Positions 6,092 to 12,038 of a stretch of 12,038 nucleotides of DNA are shown piece by piece. Position 1 is the stretch's first letter, and each line of letters begins with the position of its first letter. The notes below the pieces were generated by a model. That model was not told the origin of the DNA and made no database searches. It saw only the letters and a program-made list of their open reading frames with translations. Source of the stretch: an uncultured Actinomyces sp. (GTDB taxonomy: Bacteria > Actinomycetota > Actinomycetes > Actinomycetales > Actinomycetaceae); the NCBI GenBank assembly GCA_945949035.1, contig CAMFDH010000020.1, forward strand, positions 1 through 12,038. Direction: 5' to 3'. Position numbers and translations under genes: made by a program.

Positions 6092-6718
6092 ATCAGCGAA
6101 CCTCGCATCAATGATCGGATTCGAGTTCCGGAAGTACGACTTGTTGGACCCGCGGGAGAACAGGTTGGTGTAGTGCGTGTTGAAGACGCGCTGCGGCTTG
6201 CCGAAGAGGCCGGCTTGGACCTGGTAGAGGTTGCCCCAACGGCACGTCCGCCAGTTGCAAAGCTCATGGACTACGGCAAGTTCAAGTACGAAGCCGGACA
6301 GAAGGCACGCGATGCGCGCCGTAACCAGGCCAATACCCAGCTCAAGGAAATCCGCTTCCGGATCAAGATTGATGACCACGACTTCGCCACGAAGACCGGT
6401 CATGTGAAGCGCTTCCTCGAAGGTGGCGACAAGGTCAAGGTCATGATCATGTTCCGTGGTCGCGAGCAGTCGCGCCCCGAAGCTGGTATTCGCCTTCTTC
6501 AGCGCCTCGCTGAGCAGGTGGCTGACCTCAGCGTCGTTGAGTCATCTCCGCGCCAGGACGGACGCAACATGACCATGGTGCTTGCTCCCACCCGCAAGAA
6601 GGCTGATGCAATGGTTCAGCAGCGTGAGCGCCGTGAGGCGGCCCGCACTGAGCGCAAGGCCAAGCACGAAGAGCGTAGCCAGCGGGAACAGGTTCGCCAG
6701 TCCCGCGCAGGCGAGTAA
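6092..6718 (+). CDS. infC: Translation initiation factor IF-3 (AUC start)
   Basis: IF3 binds the 30S subunit, prevents premature 50S joining and checks the start codon and initiator tRNA. The 208-residue product has the N-terminal domain ([18 protein letters not shown] at 3-20, [25 protein letters not shown] at 43-67), a lysine- and arginine-rich linker, and the C-terminal domain ([14 protein letters not shown] at 85-98, [23 protein letters not shown] at 103-125). A charged tail of about 30 residues follows. I place the start at ATC 6092: AAGGAG at 6079-6084 is seven bases upstream and the protein then begins at the usual SEPRIND. The only standard in-frame start nearby, TTG 6053, abuts the terminator T run and has no ribosome site. 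Rare AUU-type starts are known for infC, as in Escherichia coli. It ends with tandem TAA TAA. Confidence 0.95.
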   Translation: MSEPRINDRIRVPEVRLVGPAGEQVGVVRVEDALRLAEEAGLDLVEVAPTARPPVAKLMDYGKFKYEAGQKARDARRNQANTQLKEIRFRIKIDDHDFATKTGHVKRFLEGGDKVKVMIMFRGREQSRPEAGIRLLQRLAEQVADLSVVESSPRQDGRNMTMVLAPTRKKADAMVQQRERREAARTERKAKHEERSQREQVRQSRAGE

Positions 6719-6727
6719 TAAGACTTC

Positions 6728-6760
6728 CGCCCGTCCTCGTTCCTTTTTGGGGATCGGGCG
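6728..6760 (+). promoter_or_regulatory. Stem-loop between infC and rpmI
   Basis: CGCCCG (6728-6733) pairs with CGGGCG (6755-6760). TCCTC (6734-6738) pairs with GGGGA (6749-6753), with one wobble and one bulged T, around a loop rich in T. No T run follows the stem, so it is unlikely to stop transcription. It ends 27 bases before rpmI and could be a processing site or a site for ribosomal protein control of rpmI-rplT translation. Confidence 0.4.
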
Positions 6761-6787
6761 ACAAGAAAAACACGAAAAGGAAAGATA

Positions 6788-6982
6788 ATGCCAAAGAACA
6801 AGACGCACTCCGGGGCTAAGAAGCGTTTCCGCCTCACCGGTAGCGGCAAGATCATGCGTGAGCGCGCAGGTCGTCGTCACCTGATGGAGCACAAGTCTTC
6901 GCGCAAGACCCGTCGCCTTGAGGGTGATGTTGTCGTCGCACGCGCAGACGAGAAGGGCGTACGTTCACTGCTCGGCAAGTGA
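6788..6982 (+). CDS. rpmI: 50S ribosomal protein L35
   Basis: The 64-residue, very basic protein has the full length and pattern of bacterial L35: [20 protein letters not shown] at the N-terminus, then [20 protein letters not shown] (23-42), ending GVRSLLGK. L35 is a small protein of the large ribosomal subunit. AAAAGGAAA at 6775-6783 provides the ribosome site just before the ATG. It lies between infC and rplT in the usual bacterial order, and its expression should follow the attenuator upstream of infC. Confidence 0.97.
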   Translation: MPKNKTHSGAKKRFRLTGSGKIMRERAGRRHLMEHKSSRKTRRLEGDVVVARADEKGVRSLLGK

Positions 6983-7017
6983 TCGTACCGGAACAGACTT
7001 TTTAGGAGAACACTTCA

Positions 7018-7401
7018 ATGGCACGTGTAAAGCGTTCAGTAAACGCGAAGAAGAAGCGCAGGGACATTCTTGAGCAGGCCTCGGGCTACCGCGGTCAGCG
7101 CTCACGCCTCTACCGTAAGGCTAAGGAACAGGTCACTCACAGCCACGTCTACGCCTACCGCGATCGTCGCAACAAGAAGCGCGACTTCCGCCGCCTCTGG
7201 ATCCAGCGCATCAACGCCGGCGCCCGCGCCGAGGGTCTGACCTACAACCGCTTCATCCAGGGCCTGAACCTGGCTGGCATTGAGGTTGACCGTCGTATGC
7301 TCGCTGACCTCGCAGTCAACGATCCCGCAGCGTTCACCACCATTGTTCAGGCGGCTAAGGCAGCCCTGCCCAAGGACGTCAACGCCCCCAAGGCTGCGTA
7401 G
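7018..7401 (+). CDS. rplT: 50S ribosomal protein L20
   Basis: The 127-residue protein matches L20, which binds 23S rRNA early in assembly of the large subunit and, in several bacteria, represses its own operon. Seen in order: [20 protein letters not shown] (1-20), the basic [18 protein letters not shown] (22-39), [20 protein letters not shown] (46-65), [23 protein letters not shown] (78-100). An alanine- and lysine-rich tail of a few residues extends past the usual C-terminus. TTTAGGAG at 7000-7007 precedes the ATG by 10 bases. A strong hairpin follows within 25 bases. Confidence 0.97.
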   Translation: MARVKRSVNAKKKRRDILEQASGYRGQRSRLYRKAKEQVTHSHVYAYRDRRNKKRDFRRLWIQRINAGARAEGLTYNRFIQGLNLAGIEVDRRMLADLAVNDPAAFTTIVQAAKAALPKDVNAPKAA

Positions 7402-7422
7402 TTCTCGGCATCTTTAGAACAT

Positions 7423-7457
7423 CTCAAGAAGGCGATCCAGTGATGGGTCGCCTTCTT
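7423..7457 (+). terminator. Intrinsic terminator of the infC-rpmI-rplT operon
   Basis: AAGAAGGCGATCC (7426-7438) pairs with GGGTCGCCTTCTT (7445-7457) around the loop AGTGAT, giving 13 pairs with a single G-T wobble. T residues are few after the stem (TTCTTGCTGT), but the stem is long and lies directly after rplT. A -10 element for the next gene begins 28 bases beyond it, which fits the end of one unit and the start of another. Confidence 0.75.
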
Positions 7458-7484
7458 GCTGTCAGGGTGGGGTCGACCTCGCGG

Positions 7485-7496
7485 TAGAGTTTGCCC
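7485..7496 (+). promoter_or_regulatory. Likely -10 element for a leaderless methyltransferase transcript
   Basis: TAGAGT at 7485-7490 fits TANNNT and ends six bases before ATG 7497. No Shine-Dalgarno sequence is present between the rplT terminator and the ATG. A TTG at 7491 is in frame two codons upstream but would lie before the expected transcript start. No strong -35 is visible at standard spacing. Confidence 0.5.
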
Positions 7497-8393
7497 ATGG
7501 ACTTCCACAACTTCATTGATAACCCGCGTTCCGACAGAATCAAGACGGTTGCCGGGTTACGCGGCTCTTCGGGCCGTCGCCGCAGCGGTCGCATCCTGGT
7601 TGAAGGGCCGCAGGCGGTACGCGAACTGGTGAACCACCGCCCGGGCTTCGTTGTTGATGTCTATTTGACGGATGAGGTCGAGGAGCGCGACCTGGAACTG
7701 GCCGCTGCCTCGAGGCGCGCGACCCACTATGTTCACAACGTCACCCCTGAGGTTGCCAGGGCAATCAGCCCGGACTGTCAGGGTATTGCTGCTGTGGCTA
7801 CAGTTGATGCCCTGGAGGCCGACGCTGAAGAGACGTGGGAGGTTCTTCACGCAAGAGCCGAGCAGTCTTCGCAGAGCACTGAGGCCAGGGCCCCGTTTGT
7901 AGTCTGCCTGCCCGAGACTCAGGATCCGGGAAATGCAGGCACCATCATCCGATCAGCAGACGCCATGGGTGCGTCTGCAGTCATTCTCGGAGCGGGGACG
8001 GTCGACCCGGCCAACCCCAAGGTGATTCGTTCATCTGCGGGATCGGTGTTCCACATCCCGATTCTGCGTCTGCCACTGGAGACGGTGCGGGCCAATCTTC
8101 CCGAGGGCGAGTGGCCCATTCTTGGCACCTCGGGTCACGACTCGGATGTCACGCTCGATGCCCTGGCTTTCGCTGCGCTCAACAGTGAGACCGAGGATGG
8201 GGTGGGGGCAGCGCTGGCGAACCCGCACGTCTGGGTGTTCGGTAACGAAGCTAGAGGACTGTCCGAGGGTGCGGTGGCAATCTGCGACCTCCTCGTCGAG
8301 ATCCCGCTGCTCGGTGACGCCGAGTCACTCAACGCGGCTGCCGCAGCAGCAATGTGCCTCTACACCTCACACCTCTCAACAACCAGGCTCTGA
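7497..8393 (+). CDS. SpoU/TrmH-family RNA 2'-O-methyltransferase
   Basis: This 298-residue protein belongs to the SPOUT class, which methylates ribose 2'-OH groups of rRNA or tRNA using S-adenosylmethionine bound in a trefoil knot. An N-terminal substrate-binding domain (RRRSGRILVEGPQAVREL at 27-44, then GIAAVATV at 96-103) precedes the catalytic domain. The three SpoU motifs are clear: DPGNAGTIIRSADA (143-156), HVWVFGNEARGLSE (244-257) and EIPLLGDAESLNAAAA (268-283). The exact RNA target cannot be read from the sequence. A gene of this type follows rplT in many actinobacteria, where pheS-pheT usually come next; here thiL follows instead. I choose ATG 7497 because a TANNNT promoter element ends six bases upstream. 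Confidence 0.93.
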   Translation: MDFHNFIDNPRSDRIKTVAGLRGSSGRRRSGRILVEGPQAVRELVNHRPGFVVDVYLTDEVEERDLELAAASRRATHYVHNVTPEVARAISPDCQGIAAVATVDALEADAEETWEVLHARAEQSSQSTEARAPFVVCLPETQDPGNAGTIIRSADAMGASAVILGAGTVDPANPKVIRSSAGSVFHIPILRLPLETVRANLPEGEWPILGTSGHDSDVTLDALAFAALNSETEDGVGAALANPHVWVFGNEARGLSEGAVAICDLLVEIPLLGDAESLNAAAAAAMCLYTSHLSTTRL

Positions 8394-8408
8394 AGAAAGT
8401 TGGTTGCC

Positions 8409-9410
8409 GTGAAGGTCAGTGAACTCAGCGAAAAACAGATCATCGCTCGCATAACCCCGTACCTCCCGGTTGGTGGCTCAACGCTGGTGGGACCCGGGGA
8501 TGACTGTGCGGTGGTCGAGGTACCCGACCGCAGGTTCGTTGTCACGACCGACATCTTGGTCGAGGGATCGCACTTCCGAAGTGCCTGGTCCACGGGGGCA
8601 GAGGTGGGGGCGAGGGCGGCTGCCCAGAACCTCTCGGATGTGGCCGCTATGGGGGCCAAGCCGACCTCCCTGGTGGTCTCCATGGTGCTGCCCGCCGACC
8701 TCGACATCGACTGGCTGGAAGACTTCGCCGGGGGACTGGGCACCGAGGCCTTCAACGCCGGGGCCGGAGTGGTCGGCGGCGACATTACTCGCGGACCGAC
8801 CCTGGTTATCTCGGTGACTGCTCACGGCACCCTCGCGGGTGACCCGGTGCTTCGTTCAGGTGCTCGACCAGGTGATACCTTGGCCATCGCGGGTACCCTC
8901 GGCCGCTCAGCTGCAGGTTTGGCAGCGCTTGACTCGGGCGCTGTCTCAGGTGCCCTTCACGGGGCGGCCGTTCCGACCCCGTTCCAGGAGCCGGTAGCCC
9001 TCTACCGCAGCCCTAAACCCCCGCTTTCTGCCGGTCCGCTCGCAGCGGGCCGTGGTGCGACCGCGATGATGGATGTTTCGGACGGACTGGTGGCGGATGC
9101 AACCAGGATGGCCGAGGCCTCCGGAGTCAGTATCGACATCACGCGCTACGGCCTTCACGATGACCTGGCGGCGCTGGAGAAGGCCGCACGGTCCCTCGGG
9201 GTTGATCCCGTTCAGTGGGTCCTCTATGGGGGTGAGGACCACTCCCTGCTCGTGGCGTTCCCACCCTACGTCCTCGTCACGGCCCCATTCCGAGCCATTG
9301 GCACAGTGGGCGAGTACGGAACGAACCGAAGCGATACCACCAGGTCGCGCGTCACTCTAGACGGACAGCAGGTCACCGGCGGCTTCGACCACTTCGCCCC
9401 TCCCGCCTAA
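8409..9410 (+). CDS. thiL: Thiamine-monophosphate kinase
   Basis: ThiL phosphorylates thiamine monophosphate to thiamine pyrophosphate with ATP, the last step of cofactor synthesis. The 333-residue protein shows the PurM-like signature: GPGDDCAVV (28-36), TTDILVEGSHF (46-56), NLSDVAAMGAKPTS (74-87), GGDITRGP (123-130), DVSDGLVADATRMA (222-235) and YGGEDHSLL (273-281). The acidic residues D31, D32, D48, D77, D125, D222 and D225 are in place for magnesium and ATP binding. GTG 8409 is preferred because GAAGAAAG (8392-8399) lies nine bases upstream; TTG 8400 would have no room for a ribosome site. The gap to the methyltransferase gene is 15 bases, so the two are probably cotranscribed. It converges with the ABC ATPase gene. 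Confidence 0.94.
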   Translation: MKVSELSEKQIIARITPYLPVGGSTLVGPGDDCAVVEVPDRRFVVTTDILVEGSHFRSAWSTGAEVGARAAAQNLSDVAAMGAKPTSLVVSMVLPADLDIDWLEDFAGGLGTEAFNAGAGVVGGDITRGPTLVISVTAHGTLAGDPVLRSGARPGDTLAIAGTLGRSAAGLAALDSGAVSGALHGAAVPTPFQEPVALYRSPKPPLSAGPLAAGRGATAMMDVSDGLVADATRMAEASGVSIDITRYGLHDDLAALEKAARSLGVDPVQWVLYGGEDHSLLVAFPPYVLVTAPFRAIGTVGEYGTNRSDTTRSRVTLDGQQVTGGFDHFAPPA

Positions 9411-9412
9411 CT

Positions 9413-9435
9413 CTGCGGAGGGCCGAAGACCGCAG
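9413..9435. terminator. Possible short bidirectional hairpin between convergent genes
   Basis: CTGCGG (9413-9418) and CCGCAG (9430-9435) form a 6-bp stem in the 28-base gap between the thiL stop and the ABC ATPase stop. There is no T run on either side, so termination is inferred mostly from position between convergent genes. Confidence 0.35.
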
Positions 9436-9438
9436 GCG

Positions 9439-10176
9439 TTAGCTCCACTGGCTCAACCTGCCGAGAAAGCGCTGCAGCTCGGCGGTCTGAGGATCGGTGA
9501 AGATCCGCTGGGAGGGCCCGTACTCGGCAATCTTCCCCTCGGTTAGAAACGCCACCGTGTCGCAGGCCCTGCGAGCAAAACCCATCTCGTGGGTGACAAT
9601 CAGGAACTGTGTTCCCTCATTCTTGAGGTCGTTGATGAGGTCTAGGACCTCCGCCGTGTACTCCGGGTCGAGGGCGCTGGTCGGCTCATCGAGAAGTAGC
9701 AGGCGGGGGCTGGGTGCCACGGCGCGAGCTATGGCAACCCGCTGGCGTTCCCCACCTGAAAGCTGGGCCGGACGCTTCTGCGCGATTGAGCTGAGGCCGA
9801 ACCGTTTGAGGAGGCCGTCCGCCCTCTCTCGGGCCTCTTCGATGCCTCTTCCGTGCACCACCCTCAGGGGGAGGGCAATGTTCTCCTCGGCGCTGAGGTG
9901 CGCAAACAGTCCGGCATGTTGAAAGACAAAGCCCAGGCTTGACCTGTAGGCAGGGAGCCCCTTGACCTGGTAGTTGACCCTCTGCTCTCCGACGACGACC
10001 TCTCCGCTATCGGGAGCTTCGAGGCCTCCAATTATCTTGAGCAGGGTTGATTTTCCCCCACCGGAGGGTCCAATCAAGGCCATTGTCGATATGTCGTCCT
10101 CGAACGAAATCTTGCTGAGAACCTGCTGCTCCCCGAAGCTCTTGGAGACATTGCGCAGCTGAAGCCTAGTGGTCAT
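9439..10176 (-). CDS. Polar amino acid ABC importer, ATP-binding subunit
   Basis: The 245-residue protein is the cytoplasmic ATPase of a GlnQ/HisP-type importer. Visible motifs are Walker A GPSGGGKST (36-44), Q-loop Q86 (FQHAGLF), signature LSGGERQRVAIARA (139-152), Walker B LLLLDEPTSALD (159-170) with catalytic E164, and the switch histidine H196 (VTHEMGFA). ATG 10176 is chosen: it gives the usual MTTRLQLRNVSKSF start, has GAGGAAG at 10190-10184 seven bases upstream, and overlaps the permease stop by 11 bases. An in-frame ATG at 10209 would add 11 unrelated residues. It is the last gene of the three-gene transport operon. The amino acid carried is not evident from this subunit. Confidence 0.95.
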   Translation of the reverse strand: MTTRLQLRNVSKSFGEQQVLSKISFEDDISTMALIGPSGGGKSTLLKIIGGLEAPDSGEVVVGEQRVNYQVKGLPAYRSSLGFVFQHAGLFAHLSAEENIALPLRVVHGRGIEEARERADGLLKRFGLSSIAQKRPAQLSGGERQRVAIARAVAPSPRLLLLDEPTSALDPEYTAEVLDLINDLKNEGTQFLIVTHEMGFARRACDTVAFLTEGKIAEYGPSQRIFTDPQTAELQRFLGRLSQWS

Positions 10177-10963
10177 AGGCAAACTTCCTCTCAAAATGGG
10201 AGGAGACAAACATGAGGGGCAGCGTCAGGCAGAGGTAGATCGCTCCGAGGAAAATGTAGCCTCCGAAGAAGTTGTAGTTGGTAGCGGTGATCTCACGGAT
10301 CGTCTGCGTAATTTCGATGACCGCGATGACTGAAAGCAGCGAGGAGTCCTTGATCAAAGAGGCCAGTTGACCCGTCAGGGCCGGAAGCGTCCTCGCCACC
10401 ATCTGCGGCAGGATGACATAGCGGACTGACTGAACCCGGGTGAAGCCCACCGCGTCCGCCGCCAACAGTTGCGTCTGATCCAGCGAAGCCGCCGATCCCC
10501 GGATGATCTCAGCCACGTAGGAACCCGTGAACACCGAAAGTATGAGGATGCCGGACAGCGTCTTGTTGTTGACACCCCAGGCTGTGCCAATGATGTAGTA
10601 AAAGAGGTAGATCTGAACCAGTAGTGGAGTGCCCCGGATGATCTTGACGTAGAAATCTGCGGCGTACCTCAGCGGCAGGATGTTCGACCGGGCCGCCAGA
10701 GCAACCGGAATCCCTATGACCATAGATAGGACCAGCGAGCCAAGGCAGATCCACAGGGTGAGGACGAAGCCATCGAGGAGGCGGGTGCGGTACTCGGCAA
10801 CAAAGGAGAAGTTGAGGGTTACTCCGGCGCCATAGAGTGACAGCCAGAAGACACCGACCACGATGACAACAACCAGCAGGTAGTTGCCAACCAGCTTGCC
10901 GAGGGGGGTGCGCTCCCCGGGCTGGCGCGTGAACCAGGTACCTACTTCAGATCGAAGAACCAC
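10166..10963 (-). CDS. Polar amino acid ABC importer, permease subunit
   Basis: The 265-residue inner-membrane protein has the HisM/GlnP-type fold. Hydrophobic segments lie near residues 28-45, 66-90, 114-129, 135-150, 206-217 and 233-254. Family landmarks are IIRGTPLLVQIYLFYY (108-123), GSYVAEIIRG (147-156) and the EAA-type loop that contacts the ATPase, at 165-187, with A168, A169, G173 and ILPQ. It carries one permease domain, so it probably works as a homodimer because no second permease gene is present. The GTG start at 10963 lies inside the end of the binding-protein gene (22-base overlap), suggesting translational coupling; no strong ribosome site is visible. Confidence 0.94.
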   Translation of the reverse strand: MVLRSEVGTWFTRQPGERTPLGKLVGNYLLVVVIVVGVFWLSLYGAGVTLNFSFVAEYRTRLLDGFVLTLWICLGSLVLSMVIGIPVALAARSNILPLRYAADFYVKIIRGTPLLVQIYLFYYIIGTAWGVNNKTLSGILILSVFTGSYVAEIIRGSAASLDQTQLLAADAVGFTRVQSVRYVILPQMVARTLPALTGQLASLIKDSSLLSVIAVIEITQTIREITATNYNFFGGYIFLGAIYLCLTLPLMFVSSHFERKFAYDH

Positions 10964-11787
10964 GTGAATCCAAGCTCGTCAAAGGCTTCCTTCTCTTCGG
11001 CTAGGTGTCGCTCTGTGATCTGGTCGAAGCCGCCCTCTGCCGAGTAGCTGGCGATGAACTCGTTCAGTTGCTCCCGCAGCGTGTCATTGCCCTTGGCGAC
11101 CGCTATGCCCCAGAACTCGGGGTCCTGGAAGGGGATGAACACTGCTTCAGTGGTCTCGGGGTTGCGCTGCTGGTTGCGGTAGATCGTGAGCTGGTCATAG
11201 AGGAAGCCGTCCGCCTTGCCCTGGATCACCTCTGTGACAGCGGCGCTTTCGTCGGCCAGCCTCACTATCTGAGCTTCCGGCAGGTTCTTGGTCGCGTAGA
11301 TATCACCCGTTGAACCGGTCTTCACTGCGACGACCCGCCCCGGCTGGTTGAGGTCGTCGACACCTGCTACGCCTGAGTCGCTGCCCGCGAGTATCGCCAG
11401 CTGCGCGCTAGCGTAGGGATCGGTGAAGTCAACGGACTGGCCACGCTCATCAGTGATCGTCATTGACGACATGATGGCATCGGCCTTACCCGTCTGGAGC
11501 ATCGGAATGAGGCCGTCGAACGCCGTGTTCTCAATGACGAGGTCGTAGCCGTAAGCATCGGCGAAGGCACGCATGAAGTCGGGGGAAACGCCCTCGGGCT
11601 GCCCATCCAGATCCTTGGTCTCAAACGGGGGATAGGCCAGTTCCATTGCCACCACGAGAGGGGATCGGCCGTCCGCGTCCTCTGCCCCCGACTGTCCGGT
11701 GGCGGTGAACCCGCTGGAACACCCTGTGAGCAGGAAAGCTCCGAGAACCACCCCGGCGACAATCCTTCTGTGGTTGCGGAACTTCAT
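10942..11787 (-). CDS. Polar amino acid ABC importer, substrate-binding lipoprotein
   Basis: The 281-residue protein is an extracellular family 3 solute-binding protein anchored by lipid. The N-terminus has basic residues (KFRNHRR), a hydrophobic stretch and a lipobox LLTGC with Cys23 as the lipidated residue. The mature part shows VVAMELAYPPFE, the typical opening strand of amino acid binding proteins, then GLIPMLQTGKADAIMSSMTI and VDFTDPY, as in glutamine, arginine and cystine binders, and VAVKTGSTGD in the second lobe. The exact ligand is not certain; an amino acid is likely. I choose ATG 11787, with AGGGGAAG about six bases upstream, because it starts a complete lipoprotein signal; longer in-frame starts lack one. 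It is the first gene of the operon. Confidence 0.94.
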   Translation of the reverse strand: MKFRNHRRIVAGVVLGAFLLTGCSSGFTATGQSGAEDADGRSPLVVAMELAYPPFETKDLDGQPEGVSPDFMRAFADAYGYDLVIENTAFDGLIPMLQTGKADAIMSSMTITDERGQSVDFTDPYASAQLAILAGSDSGVAGVDDLNQPGRVVAVKTGSTGDIYATKNLPEAQIVRLADESAAVTEVIQGKADGFLYDQLTIYRNQQRNPETTEAVFIPFQDPEFWGIAVAKGNDTLREQLNEFIASYSAEGGFDQITERHLAEEKEAFDELGFTWFFDLK

Positions 11788-11819
11788 ACTTTCTTCCCCT
11801 AACTGCACGCTGAACGTCC

Positions 11820-11848
11820 AGCCTACCGATGCCGCGCTAGGCAAGGAA
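11820..11848 (-). promoter_or_regulatory. Possible promoter of the ABC importer operon
   Basis: On the minus strand TTCCTT (11848-11843) and TAGGCT (11825-11820, pattern TANNNT) are separated by 17 bases and would give a leader of about 25-30 bases that includes the ribosome site. The -35 match is weak. No repressor site is recognised. Confidence 0.3.
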
Positions 11849-11896
11849 CCTGGAAACGTGTGGCACAAGACAACCGGCGGGGGACAGCACGTGGGC

Positions 11897-12038
11897 CTAG
11901 GGCGTTCGCAGTACTGACACCGGGTCTCTCATGGAAGCCCACACAGCAGGGACTGTGGCAGCCAGCCCGGCGGTGATGACAGCAAGCCACGCCACAGCTG
12001 CAACGAAGGAAAGGGGAAGGTTGATGTTGTCGAGGGCG
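11897..12038 (-). CDS. Probable FtsX-like ABC permease, C-terminal end (partial)
   Basis: A minus-strand frame enters from the right edge and ends at TAG (11899-11897), giving 46 residues. It contains LPLSFVAAVAWLAVITAGLA, a membrane segment, then ATVPAVWASMRDPVSVLRTP. A final membrane helix followed by 'P...a...P...LR' near the C-terminus is typical of FtsX/MacB-like permeases, where the tail usually reads like 'PA.RAAR..P..ALR'. Such proteins export or release lipids and peptides together with an ATPase. Only the tail is visible, so the substrate and partner are unknown. The 109-base gap to the binding-protein gene contains the possible promoter at 11820-11848 and nothing else I can support. 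Confidence 0.65.
   Translation of the reverse strand, partial: ALDNINLPLSFVAAVAWLAVITAGLAATVPAVWASMRDPVSVLRTP

Overview
The window is a stretch of a moderately GC-rich actinobacterial chromosome. The gene order dnaE - hisD - hisC - hisB - priA - sseB-like - infC - rpmI - rplT - SpoU-type methyltransferase is one I know from Actinobacteria such as Micrococcales and Actinomycetales. PriA, the dual HisA/TrpF isomerase, and several apparently leaderless genes support this. A member of the Actinomycetaceae or a relative is my best guess, but the genus cannot be fixed from the sequence. Nearly all of the window is housekeeping DNA. I found no phage, insertion sequence, CRISPR array, tRNA or rRNA.

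Layout. Positions 1-199 are the 3' end of a gene that looks like dnaE. Positions 257-5454 form a tight plus-strand histidine operon: a HisD-HisC fusion (257-2746), hisB (2743-3351), an unrecognised 192-residue protein (3355-3933), priA (3938-4663) and an SseB-family gene (4660-5454). Neighbours overlap by 4 bases or sit 3-4 bases apart. No hisH lies between hisB and priA. Positions 5455-6091 hold a possible small leaderless minus-strand gene, two DnaA-box-like sites, a likely infC promoter and a long structured infC leader that ends in an intrinsic terminator. Positions 6092-7401 are infC-rpmI-rplT (IF3, L35, L20), closed by a strong hairpin at 7423-7457. Then come a 2'-O-methyltransferase gene (7497-8393) and thiL (8409-9410). 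On the minus strand, facing thiL, lies a polar amino acid ABC importer, transcribed as lipoprotein (11787-10942), permease (10963-10166) and ATPase (10176-9439). The right edge carries the last 46 codons of a probable FtsX-like permease on the minus strand.

How it works together. HisB, PriA and HisD-HisC cover four enzyme activities of histidine synthesis in one transcript; PriA probably also serves tryptophan synthesis. HisG, HisE/I, HisF, HisH and a histidinol-phosphatase must be encoded elsewhere if the pathway is complete. The infC operon appears to be controlled by transcription attenuation in its leader and possibly by its non-standard AUC start codon.

The points most worth a second look are the HisD-HisC fusion, the infC leader (a six-codon upstream reading frame whose stop lies in a possible antiterminator arm, just before a terminator), the AUC start of infC, and a recurring TANNNT-N6-start layout that suggests leaderless transcripts at three genes.
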